From Dryas octopetala (Eukaryota > Streptophyta > Magnoliopsida > Rosales > Rosaceae): a stretch of 64,000 nucleotides of DNA. This document shows positions 37,165 to 47,206 of the stretch, piece after piece. The stretch is taken from the NCBI GenBank assembly GCA_963921425.1, contig OY992835.1, forward strand, positions 12,772,001 through 12,836,000, given 5' to 3'. Position 1 is the stretch's first letter. The number at the start of each line of letters is the position of its first letter. A program made the translations under genes and the position numbers. The notes under the pieces are model-generated. The model did no database searches, was not told the DNA's origin, and saw nothing but the letters and a program-made list of their open reading frames with translations.

Positions 37165-38292
37165 TGAATCGTGTTAAGGTTTCTTTGAATCGCAGAAGAT
37201 GAAGGTTAATTAGGGCTTAAGCAAGCGAGCAGTGCGCTTGGTTTCTTGGAGAGCAGAGCAATTGAGAGACAGAGTATACGAATAAAATTTAGGGCTCAAA
37301 CTTGAAACGAATGTACAACGGCTATGGTGTCATTTTAAGCTTTCTAGCTCAGGTTTAGCCCTTGGATCTGATCTCATCCAACAGCTAGGGCTTGTTTTAA
37401 CTTTCACTTACTCGCGGGTCTTTTTTGGAGCGAATGGACCATTATTACCGCTTGCAGTTGGCCGGGTAATTGTTATGGGTTTTTCTCTGCTTTTGCTGTA
37501 TTACTTTGATGAGAAGGACTTACCTGCTATCCCCTCCCCTCCTTCTCTCTCTCTCTTTTTTTCTCTTTTGATGAGAAGGACTTACCTGTTATTCTCTACT
37601 TTGATTTAGTGCTGCAGGGCACCACCCATATGAAGCTTTATTACTAGAGCAATGCAAATAAACAGGAACACGTACATAACATAACCAATTGTTTTAGTTC
37701 TATTTGTGCCACGACCTATCTGATCTATCTGTGTCTAATAGAAACATCAACAATATAAATGGCAATGTACATTAACTAAACTCTAACACCATCCTTGGCC
37801 AAAAAAAAAAATTCTTAACACCATCTACTTCCAATTTTAGAAAATAAACATTTCATATAGCTGTGGATTATTCATTGGCATTGAGCGGTTTGCATGCAAT
37901 AATTTTCTTTTCTGCCTTTAATGTATCAATAGTTTAACATTGTTTAGGGAGTTGATGTTATAAAATAGTATATTTTTTAATGTTAGACTGTGATAGTTTG
38001 TGGTTTTGGAGGCTGGTCATTTTGTTAGAGAATCTTGATTTTGATTGTCAATACTCTCTCTTACTAATTATATCAAAATTATGCTACATGGTCTAAATTA
38101 ATAATATATGTTACTTTTCTTGCTTTGGTACGACAATTAAAATTGATTAAACTCAGTTTTTCTTTGTATTTGAATTCAGTGTGCTTTTAGTCATTGCATA
38201 GAATTAAGTGGTACTTGTATATGTCCAGTGGTACCAAGTACTTGTATGTGTTCAGTGTGCTAATCTGGAGAACCTGAAATCTAGCTAGATTT
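37165..38292. other. Upstream region of the NAC gene
   Basis: Leader and promoter of the minus-strand NAC gene, followed by AT-rich intergenic DNA. A short duplication of GATGAGAAGGACTTACCTG occurs at about 37509 and 37569. Confidence 0.45.
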
Positions 38293-38526
38293 GTGACTAT
38301 TTATGGGCATTTGATCACAAGTCCTGCTCTGGTTCCTTGGAGTCTTGGACCATTTGAACAACAAAATGGAAGAATTGTGTCTTTTTTGGTCAGCAAGATG
38401 GAGTTCAAAGCAACCCACATTTTCAGTGAAGGTAATGCAGTTGTGGGCAAACTAGCAAGAATGCTCTACTCTCCCAATGCTTGGTGGTCACATGTACTCG
38501 GTTTAGATTTATACAAACTTTCGTAG
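38293..38526 (+). pseudogene. LINE RNase H fragment
   Basis: A 77-residue frame containing FLVSKMEFKATHIFSEGNAV and then VGKLARM, followed by WW and a terminal stop. The HIF.EGN..AD.LA pattern is the conserved end of plant LINE RNase H domains; here the catalytic-type Asp position reads Gly. No adjacent reverse transcriptase is seen, so this is a 5'-truncated relic. Confidence 0.5.
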
Positions 38527-38662
38527 AGTTTTTTTTAAGTGATAGACTTTCATAGTATTAGTTCATGCTTCATGTATTCTCTCTAGTAAAGTTCATGGTA
38601 TTGGCTTGGGGGATGTTTACATTAATGACAATGTGAACATCCCATTTGAGAAAAAGTTGAAT

Positions 38663-39617
38663 CAAATTTTAGCCACTTGCATGTAGATTTCATAGATCCA
38701 TAGCGGTTGTCTTCTGGTTGTTTGGATGCAAACTAGTTGAGGTGTCCATGAAACAGTAACTACACAAACTAATAAAAGGCACATTAGAGCCAGTGGACCT
38801 GAGTCTTTGTTTTCAAACTGCCCAATTAATAATAATATTAGTACTTCTGATTTCTCAACAAAATTTAAACTATGTAGAATGTCTCCCATCATATTACTTG
38901 TGTTGCAAATGATATGATTAGTAGGTCTATGTTCTTGCGAGGTGAGGTCAGAACCATCTCCCCCCCACCACCAAAAAAAAAAAAGGAAAAGTAATTCAAA
39001 CGAATTGCAGCTTATCTGATTTTCATTCTTCAAGGGGAAAAGAAAAGATAATGAAACTTTCAGCAAATCTGCTGGTCTTTGATGGTGAGACTCTATATGA
39101 ACGTCTAGGTCAGACTCCTAGAAAGCCTTAGTGAGATTCTTATGAACCCTAACACAATCCATAATCAATTTGCAATTAACTTTACAGAAGAATTAAATTA
39201 CTACTCTTGGGTCACTGTTCATAATGCAGAACAGCAGCCCATACTTTCATCACTAAAAACCTTACATCCACATATTTTTCGAACCCTTTCCCTTCCAGCA
39301 AATCCTACATCCTAACACTAAGCTTCTCAGACGTCCAAGTTGTAGCTGCTGTCCACATTCCAGATTTTATTTTTTAACTTAGTTTCTGGCCATACCATGT
39401 TCCATCTTGTTCTCACCCTTTCTCTTCTCCCCTTAGTTGTATGACGGTGTATGACAAAGAAGAAATCATATACAGAACAGAACTTCAAAAAATAATAATA
39501 ACAACAATGAAAAGAGCCCTCTTAGTTGTCATGAATGAGAGGGGATTAAACAACTGTCTGCAAGTCAATTGAAAGAACCAATTGAAAGTGGAGTTAAACT
39601 TCTGCATAATTCAAATA
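38663..39617. repeat. Truncated duplicate of the S15 gene 3' region
   Basis: About 950 bp closely matches the 3' part of the S15 gene at 47207-49258 in the same orientation. 38663-38985 matches 47207-47540 and 38985-39617 matches 48555-49258. The roughly 1.0 kb between, which in the S15 locus contains exons 4 and 5, is missing; the junction lies in a shared AAAAGGA. Two further small deletions (about 30 and 45 bp) are present. It carries no S15 coding sequence. Confidence 0.85.
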
Positions 39618-40204
39618 AAACCAACCATATTTTCAATTTATATATTAATGTTGTTGTCAACACTGGCACTTCAAACTAGGCAGCCCCTGAGTGTGAGAGA
39701 CAGAGTCCATATCAATCCATATTGTTGAAAGTCGGAAAAATTAGGTGGCCCTTATCTCATAGTAAGTGTAGCACATAAATGTGCATTAACGCATTGCCCC
39801 AGTTCTGGCAGTTGATTGTGCATATTTCACCAGTTGACCTCATACAAACCCAAATACAAACATGATTTACATAAACTAATCTCAAATTATATATGAATTT
39901 AGTGAGAAAATATGTAATTAGATGCTCACATCCCATGTTTGGTTTGATTGTGAAGCACCACTTTACTAGTAGAAGACATACTGAAGAATAAATTTGCCTA
40001 TCTTTAATTATAGTTCAATATTACCATTTATTCAAGACGTACGACAAATTATATTATAGTTAATCTTAGTTTTAATTATAGTTAGTTTTTATAACACATG
40101 ACACGCACTTATTGTATTGAGTGAAAGTGATGACGCTAGATATTATGGTGCATTGCATGTACATAATGTCATAAACATCATATGATTTCCCTATTTTTGT
40201 TCAC
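39618..40204. other. Upstream region of the proline-rich protein gene
   Basis: AT-rich, no gene. Probably the promoter of the plus-strand gene at 40279. Confidence 0.5.
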
Positions 40205-40214
40205 TCTATAAATA
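40205..40214 (+). promoter_or_regulatory. TATA box of the proline-rich protein gene
   Basis: CTCTATAAATA lies about 70 bp upstream of the ATG at 40279, a good distance for a TATA box with a short leader. Confidence 0.6.
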
Positions 40215-40278
40215 TATTTGTATCCTCATAAGTACATAGATAGAAGTAAGGCAAATAGGAGAGGAACATAAACCAGAA

Positions 40279-41505
40279 ATGAAAGCAAACACAGTAATCA
40301 GTGTTATTCTCTTAGCATTGCTACTGATCACCCAAACAATCACAGAAGCCCAACACAATCCCACACCCCAACACCAGCAATTAGGCAGAGAAGAAGAACA
40401 AAAGAGATCAAGAAGCAGTAGAAGCAGCAGAAGCAGAGGCAGATCAAGTTCTAGAAGAAGAGGCAGCCATGGTGGAAGATCATCAAGATCAAATTGTGAC
40501 CCATTATTCCAATTCCTATTTGGAACCTGTGGCCAATGGCCTTTTCCTACTTACCCTTCCCCAAATAACCCATTTGCACCAACACCAAGACCATCTCCAA
40601 GGCCACCACAAATCCCTTCTCCACCACCTTTACCCCCATTGCTACCTTCACCACCACCACTTCTACCATCACCCCCACCCTTCATTATTTCTCCACCGCC
40701 ATCCTTGCCGCCACCAATTCCTCCACCGCCATCAGCGCCGCCACCAATTCCTCCACCGCCATCAGCGCCACCACCAATTCCTCCACCGCCATCCGCACCT
40801 CCGCCAACTGCTCCACCGCCATCATCGCCGCCGCCAATTCCTCCACCGCCGCCGCCTTTAGTTCCTTCACCACCTCCACCATCTCCTCCACCACCAGCAC
40901 TCCTACCGCCACCAATACCATTCATACTACCACCACCACCACCAGAAATGATAGAACCACCCACACTTCCATGGTTGTCACCTCCTGATGCTGTCCCTGA
41001 CCCAGCACCCTTTCCACCATTAGTACCTACCACACCACAGCAACCAGATTTCAATCTTCCTCCACCCACACCAGACTTATTACCACCACCAGTTGATGAT
41101 CAGTCCACCCCATCACCACCACTTGTTCCAATATTCACATCACCACCATCTGGTGATGATCAGCCTCCACAGATTCCACTACTACCACCCCAAGATCCAT
41201 TTCCATTTACACCAACCCCAACTGCACCAACTGAAGATCAGCCTCCACAGATTCCACTATTACCACCCCAAGATCCATTTTCATTTACACCACCTGCACC
41301 AGACATTGGTGATGGTGGTGTGATTGATCAGCCACCATCTCTTCCCATTCCACAGTCACCAGAAATCTTTCTGCCACCTCCAATTCCTGAAGTGCCCCAA
41401 AATACACAGGAACCGCTTCCATTAGCATCTACACCACCAGCACCGGATGCAGGTTTCAATGAGGCATTGGAGCAGCCATTAATGTCACCCCCAGTTCTCC
41501 CTTAA
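40279..41505 (+). CDS. Secreted proline-rich / extensin-like cell-wall protein
   Basis: An intronless 408-residue frame. An N-terminal signal peptide (about 1-24, ending TEAQ) directs it to the wall. Residues about 36-70 are a strongly basic Ser/Arg-rich stretch (RSRSSRSSRSRG-type). A short module follows with two Cys, CDPLFQFLFGTCGQWPFPTY (about 74-93). The rest is proline-rich: IPPPPSAPP repeats (three in tandem), other SPPPP-type runs that could be hydroxylated and glycosylated, then Asp/Pro-rich repeats including two near-identical copies of DQPPQIPLLPPQDPF. It lacks the Tyr cross-link motifs of classical extensins. The function is structural or unknown. The paired-Cys module may define a small plant family; I do not recall a name for it. 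Confidence 0.8.
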   Translation: MKANTVISVILLALLLITQTITEAQHNPTPQHQQLGREEEQKRSRSSRSSRSRGRSSSRRRGSHGGRSSRSNCDPLFQFLFGTCGQWPFPTYPSPNNPFAPTPRPSPRPPQIPSPPPLPPLLPSPPPLLPSPPPFIISPPPSLPPPIPPPPSAPPPIPPPPSAPPPIPPPPSAPPPTAPPPSSPPPIPPPPPPLVPSPPPPSPPPPALLPPPIPFILPPPPPEMIEPPTLPWLSPPDAVPDPAPFPPLVPTTPQQPDFNLPPPTPDLLPPPVDDQSTPSPPLVPIFTSPPSGDDQPPQIPLLPPQDPFPFTPTPTAPTEDQPPQIPLLPPQDPFSFTPPAPDIGDGGVIDQPPSLPIPQSPEIFLPPPIPEVPQNTQEPLPLASTPPAPDAGFNEALEQPLMSPPVLP

Positions 41506-41991
41506 AATTAAGAGCTAATTAAATTGTTAACTTTCTCTGTTTCTTATATATGTTTTTTTTTTTCTCTGTTTCTTATATATGCTTGTTGAGTCGAGTTAAT
41601 TGAAATAATTGCTACCAAATGTGAATTACATTTTGTTTTGTAATGTATGAATATGATATCGCTTTAATTTTGATCATCCATTGTGTCCTTGAAAAAACTT
41701 AGATGATTATATATATACTTGCACAACTTGCCTTTGCATAATTCTATTTTTCTCTGTTGGACTTTCCTGCCTTATAATATTCTTTCGCATTATTTTTATT
41801 TTTGAGTTATGTAATTGGATATGATAATATTAGAAGGAATTGAAGGGAATGGAATTGAGTTATTGTTGGACTGACCTACTTTACCAAATATGAGAATGCA
41901 ATTGATTTCTTAAACTTCCAAAATTTGAATCAAACCAGCCTTAAAAGTGGTCGTCTTTGTAATTTATATTTTCATTTATAAATATAGATAT
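41506..41991. other. 3' flank of the proline-rich protein gene
   Basis: Contains a short tandem duplication (TTTCTCTGTTTCTTATATATG, two copies at about 41531-41581). No further gene. Confidence 0.5.
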
Positions 41992-42000
41992 AAAGAAATA

Positions 42001-42548
42001 GAGAAAATTACAGATTAGGTCCACTTATTTTATACCTAGTTCAATTTTGGTCCATAATCTTTTTTAAGTTCTGTTTTGGTCCACTAATTGTTTCATTTGT
42101 TCAGTAAAGGTCCAGATTTGTGAATTTAAATCCTTTGGGTTGTGTTTTCTTCAATTATAATTGAACTATAAGTTATATTTCATCATTTCTTAGTCATAAA
42201 AACAAATTTGGAGTATTATAATCTAAAAGAATTGAGATTGGGTGAAGTTTGAAAAATTGGCAGTTTCGGGTACCCTACTTTGGGGTCAATTATCTTGAGT
42301 TTTAGAACTCCAATTTGAATGATTTTTATATGGTTGTAAAGAAGAAATACATAGCTTTAAAACAAGTATATGTTCGCTGAATTTGGGTGAGATTTGATAG
42401 GATAAAAAGCATGCCAAATTTGAGAAAACAAATATGGACCTTTACTGAACAAGTGGAACATTTAGTGGACCAAAACAGAACTTAAAAAAGATTGTGGACC
42501 AAAATTGAACTAGGTATAAAATAACTGGACTAAATCTGTAATTTCCTC
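42001..42548. mobile_element. 548-bp MULE-like MITE with long TIRs
   Basis: TIRs of about 110 bp start GAGAAAATTACAGATTAGG and (complement of right end) GAGGAAATTACAGATTTAG, and share the phrases CCTAGTTCAATTTTGGTCCA and AAGTTCTGTTTTGGTCCAC. A perfect 9-bp TSD AAAGAAATA flanks them (41992-42000 and 42549-42557). There is no coding capacity. Confidence 0.88.
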
Positions 42549-42557
42549 AAAGAAATA

Positions 42558-44141
42558 TATTCATCATTTACCATATAACGGAGAATTTTATGTTTAACTA
42601 TTGTTGGATTAGAATTTTATACTTAACTACTTTTGGATTAAATCCACTCAACTATGTCGGATTAAATCTAATAAAAATTGTTTATCATGTTACAAACAGC
42701 CTAGAATGTTATATATTAATTAAGCCCATGGATTAAGCGAAATAACTTATAAAAAGAAGGTAAAAAAAGAACTTTTTTCCAGATTGCACTCTATCTTATC
42801 AAGTGTACTGAAGAAGCGTGAATCCTCCGAGGACAGCTGGGGTCAACACACTTGCAAAGGGACCCCCATTTGCTCCCATTGTTTACCCTATGCAAAATAC
42901 CCCAAAATAAATCACTCATGATGACATGGTCATAACTCATAAAGAACCAATGGTCAATATTGTCAAAACCAGACCTTTCTACAAAATAATATGCCCATCA
43001 CCAGATTCACCACTAGGTTTGAATTCCAAAGTCCAAACCCTTCATTGTATCATTCTCTTCATCATAATAAATTAATAATTTGATTAATAGCCAACTGAGA
43101 TTGTTAGGAGAAAGTGGATATATGCTATATATGTTGACCGAAAATTGAATCGAAAAGTGAAAATGTAAATCAAAATTCATTTACTTCCACAAACAAGTTG
43201 AAGCTGTACATTCTTAAGTTTTAACCACAAAATGCAAGATTTTTTTCTCAACTGTATCTTATATATACTATATTGTGTATTTATGTTGCTTTTTTACTTT
43301 TTATATAAGGAAAAAATGTTTTCAAAGAAAGAAAGGTACCTTGAACCCTGCATACCCGACGTGGCAAGAATGGTAATGATAAATCTTACCTTGTATTATT
43401 GCCATTCTTAAAAATAAACAATCCAAAAGCGACATTCCAAAATGGAAATCTTTGCCATTTCAAAGTCAAAGACTACAAATGCGCCCAACAAAATAATTTG
43501 TGGAACATTTTCACATTGTGATGTAGTAAAATCCAATTAAAAGATGGCATATGTTGAAATTTGATGATAATTCTTTTATTTTTTAAACACATGTCACATT
43601 GTGACGTAGAAAAAATCCAATTAAAAAATGACATGCGTTTAAAATTATAGAAAATTAGGATTAAATACCAAATGTCAATAGTTTTTTAATAAAGCAGTAA
43701 AATACTAATTTTTTTTAGTTTAGGTACTAACCTAGAGTAAAACATTTTGGATTAGGTCACAAATCAGTTTGTTATACAGTTGTGACTGTTGAACATTTAC
43801 AGTTGTAATTGTCGAACAGTCACAGTTGTGACTATTTAAAATTTAGAAAAAATCTAAATTTTTAAGGGTTTCATACTTTTGATTTAGGTTTGGGAGATGA
43901 AATCCTGTAACCCAAAAACTAAATATTAAAGTTTAAGCCTTGCAAATATTGAAAAAACAACAAATCAATAAAAAAGTTATGACTGTTAGATAGTCACAGT
44001 TCGATATAACTATGTTTTTTTAAGTTGGTACCTAAATTGAAATTTAGTACCTAAAGTGAAATGACATAAATGTTTTAGTAGTTGAAATGAAAAAACATTA
44101 TAATTTGGTACCTAAAGTCAATGGACCTTTAAAATTAACGT
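42558..44141. other. Intergenic, no gene seen
   Basis: AT-rich. A phrase CACATTGTGAYGTAG with AATCCAATTAAAARATG following occurs twice (about 43514 and 43595), a short direct duplication. Repeated ACAGTTGTGACT words occur near 43780-43840. Confidence 0.5.
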
Positions 44142-44150
44142 AAATTTTTA

Positions 44151-44891
44151 GGCATAAATTCAATTTAGACACATAACTATATAAGCTATTTCAACGGGGT
44201 CCATGAACTTTAAAATATTTCAAATATACACCTGATCTATTATCTAAATTGAAAAATGAATTTATGTCCATTGATTCGTTGAGAGATCAGTTAAATGATA
44301 GCTTGGCTTTTGCTGACCGGGATTACTTGACGACGTGGTGCTATCTCAGCAAACATTTCCCGCCAAATGAGCGACACGAGCCCACAATTTAATAATAATA
44401 GAGAGAGTGAGAGTTTGTAGGCCCGTGCCAGGGGTTAGGTGGACCCGTGTCACTCATTTCCCGCCAAATGAGCGACACAGGTCCACCTAACCCCTGACAC
44501 GGGTCCACAAAGTCACCATCTATTTCTCGCTCGTTGAACACAAATGAGATATTTATATTCGAATTTGGGGGAAACGTGATATTTTTTGGAAACTAAATAG
44601 TCAGAAGAGCGTTCGACGAGTGAGAAAAAGGTGATGGGTGTGTGGGCCCATGTCAAGTGGACATGTGTTGCTCATTTGGCAGAAAATCTATGCTAAGTTG
44701 GTGCCACGTCGCCAATTAATCCCCGTTAGCAAAAGCCAAGCTGACATTTAACTGATCTCTCAATAAATTGATAGACGAAATTTTATTTTTTAATTTACAT
44801 AATAAATCAGGTGTATATTTAAAATATTTAAAAATTCGTAGATCCTGTTAAAATAGTATATATAGTTCCGTGTTTAAATTAAATTTATGCC
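44151..44891. mobile_element. 741-bp foldback MULE-like element
   Basis: Inverted arms of about 240 bp begin GGCATAAATTCAATTTAGAC and pair with the right end, including the shared phrases CACCTGATYTATTAT, GAGAGATCAGTTAAATG and AGCTTGGCTTTTGCT. Flanks AAATTTTTA (44142-44150) and TAATTTTTA (44892-44900) are an 8-of-9 TSD. The centre contains a further GC-rich hairpin around 44417-44520 (arms GGTTAGGTGGACCCGTGTC and its near complement). There is no coding capacity. Confidence 0.75.
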
Positions 44892-45111
44892 TAATTTTTA
44901 TATTTGTTAAACACATGTCATCTTTTTAAGTGGACGGTTCTACCATTCAACACTGTCAATGGCCAGTCACACAAGTTGTATGAGTACCCAGCCACCCACA
45001 AATCCAATGTACCTATCATGACCCCCTGACTAAAACAAAAAAATCTACCAACACCCCAAACCCCATCCTTCTCTCAATTGAGTTTTTGCAAATCTCGAAA
45101 GACTTGAAGTA

Positions 45112-46794
45112 ATGGCAGAAAAAGTTGCAGATTTGCCAGAGGAATGCTGGGCAAACATAATCAGTCAAATTGACCAACACACTCACTTGGACTCACTCTC
45201 TCTGGTCTCCAAGCAATTCCTGTCACTCACGAATCACCGTTTATTCACTCTCAAACTCTCTGACCCAACAGCTCAAGCAGTCCTGCCTCGTCTTCTTCAG
45301 AGGTTCAGACGACTCAAGCACATAGACCTCGCTGAGTTCCGCGGTGAATTGAATTCCCTTCTGTATCAAATTGCGCGTTCTGGGTTGGACTTGGAATCGC
45401 TCAACGTTTCCAATCAAACGACTTTTCCAGCTAATGGGTTACGAGTGTTGGGGTCCAAAATGACGAATTTGAAGCATTTGAACTGCTCGAGAATCAGCGG
45501 CTTACAGGACTGTCATCTGAACGAACTAGCCCAATCATTTTCATATCTCGAAGAGCTTGACATCAGCTACTCTAGCATATCTGATAAAGGAATCTTTTCC
45601 TTGTCGTCCAAGCTCAAATTGCTGAAGAAGATCAACCTTTCTGGTAATGACTTTATCACTGATCAGTCCCTTGTGTCTCTGTCTATGCACTGTGTGTTGT
45701 TAACCCAAGTTGTGATTCACTTTTGTAACTTCATAACACATAATGGTATAGCTAAGCTGATCCGTGACTCTGGTCGCTTGAATTCTGTTTCGGTTTGTGG
45801 AATTGGGGTTCCTTTGGCTAGTTCAGGGTTCAAAGACTCATTAGTATTCTCGAAAGCCTTGTCGACTATTGATTTTTCGGATTCTGATATTTCGGATGAG
45901 TTCCTGTATTCAGTAGCAGAGGCACAGTTCCCTTTGAAGAAGCTCATTCTTTCTAATTGTACAAGCTATAGTTTTTCTGGGATTTCATTTCTGTTGAGAC
46001 GGTGCCAGTTCCTTGTTGAGTACTTAGATCTTGAAGGGGCATATTTCCTCACAGACAAGGACATGGCTGAGATATCTTGGGTCCTCCATAGTATCACTTA
46101 TATAAACCTTAGCTTTTGCAGTAGGCTGACCAATATCACCTTGTACCTCCTCTCGATAAGCTGTCCGATTTTAAATGAGATCGAAATGGTAGGAACAGAG
46201 ATTGGGGATGAAAGCCTTCAAACCAATTGTGAGAAGAACCTTGGGGTCATATCTCTAAACTTGGCTCAAAATACTTCAATGGGCGATTTCTGTATAATGA
46301 ATTATGCATCTGTCTTTCCCAATTTGGAACTGCTCAATTTGAGTCATTGTGTGAACATTACAGAAGAAGGCATTGTGGAAGTTCTGAAGAGATGCTCTAA
46401 GATTAGGCATTTGGAGATAAGCCAATGTAGTGTGATGAAGAATCTTTTGATAGGCTTTGAACTTCCCAAGTTGGAGGTATTGTGCGTAAAGGGATTGAGA
46501 ATTGATGATTATGCATTGGGTATGATTGGGAAAAGATGTTGCAGGCTGCTGCAATTGGATTTGGCAGGCTGCTTGAACGTGACGGCGAAGGGAGTGAAGG
46601 AAGTGGTGGAGAACTGCAAAGAATTGAAGGAGATAAATTTGAAGTGGTGTAATAATGTCAGTGCTGATATTGTTCCTTGGATGGTGTTTTCCAGGCCTTC
46701 ACTGAAGAAAATAGTCCCTCCTTGTGGTTTTGTTCCTACTGAAAGCCAAAGGAACCTTTTTTTGCGCCATGGGTGTCTTATTTGTGAGGACTAG
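45112..46794 (+). CDS. F-box/leucine-rich-repeat (RNI-like) protein
   Basis: An intronless 560-residue frame. The F-box lies at about residues 7-45 (LPEECWANIISQID...LDSLSLVSKQFLSLTNH) and would bind SKP1 in an SCF ubiquitin-ligase complex. About 17 Cys-containing-type LRRs follow to the C-terminus, with units such as LKHLNCSRISGLQDC, LELLNLSHCVNITEEG and LLQLDLAGCLNVTAKGV, forming a curved substrate-binding surface. The target protein is unknown. The start is supported by a translation-friendly AAGTAATGGC context and the immediate F-box. It converges with the S15 gene downstream. From memory the Arabidopsis RNI-like gene At1g80630 sits at the corresponding place. Confidence 0.9.
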   Translation: MAEKVADLPEECWANIISQIDQHTHLDSLSLVSKQFLSLTNHRLFTLKLSDPTAQAVLPRLLQRFRRLKHIDLAEFRGELNSLLYQIARSGLDLESLNVSNQTTFPANGLRVLGSKMTNLKHLNCSRISGLQDCHLNELAQSFSYLEELDISYSSISDKGIFSLSSKLKLLKKINLSGNDFITDQSLVSLSMHCVLLTQVVIHFCNFITHNGIAKLIRDSGRLNSVSVCGIGVPLASSGFKDSLVFSKALSTIDFSDSDISDEFLYSVAEAQFPLKKLILSNCTSYSFSGISFLLRRCQFLVEYLDLEGAYFLTDKDMAEISWVLHSITYINLSFCSRLTNITLYLLSISCPILNEIEMVGTEIGDESLQTNCEKNLGVISLNLAQNTSMGDFCIMNYASVFPNLELLNLSHCVNITEEGIVEVLKRCSKIRHLEISQCSVMKNLLIGFELPKLEVLCVKGLRIDDYALGMIGKRCCRLLQLDLAGCLNVTAKGVKEVVENCKELKEINLKWCNNVSADIVPWMVFSRPSLKKIVPPCGFVPTESQRNLFLRHGCLICED

Positions 46795-47206
46795 CTTTTA
46801 CATGATCAAGCATTCTCTTGCACACAGAATTTGTATTTTTCTGCATCTTATGGTTTTAACTCAATAAATTATGCAGCAACTATGTTTACTGCCAATGGAA
46901 ATTGTGGACGATGCTTTCAGATGTTGGTATTAGTTGTATCTTGAATCTTGCTATTTAGTTGTCTTTGTTGTATCACACAATCAAGCATAGATATATAGTT
47001 ATCAAAACAGGACACAGAATTTTCATCTAAATTCTCTTCAGAAACATGCAATTCCTCACATACAGTTTAGGAAAATTACTTCAAATTCGCACACATTTCT
47101 CACAAATTTTGTTCCCATAGCTACCATGAATTTGGATTCAATTGCAAGAAATGGTTCAACTACAATTAGATTTAGGCAGTTTACTTATGCTAAAAGCAGA
47201 GCATCC
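46795..47206. other. Space between convergent genes
   Basis: 3' flanks of the F-box/LRR gene (AATAAA at about 46863) and of the S15 gene. No other gene. Confidence 0.5.

Noticed and set aside
38662-39066. Minus-strand frame shared by 38.7 kb and 47.2 kb as a conserved small gene
   Set aside because: Similarity is explained by the recent DNA duplication of the S15 3' flank; silent and non-silent positions show no sign of selection that I can see.
40551-41069. 172-codon Gly-rich antisense frame
   Set aside because: Reverse complement of the proline-rich gene; a Gly-rich shadow of Pro codons.
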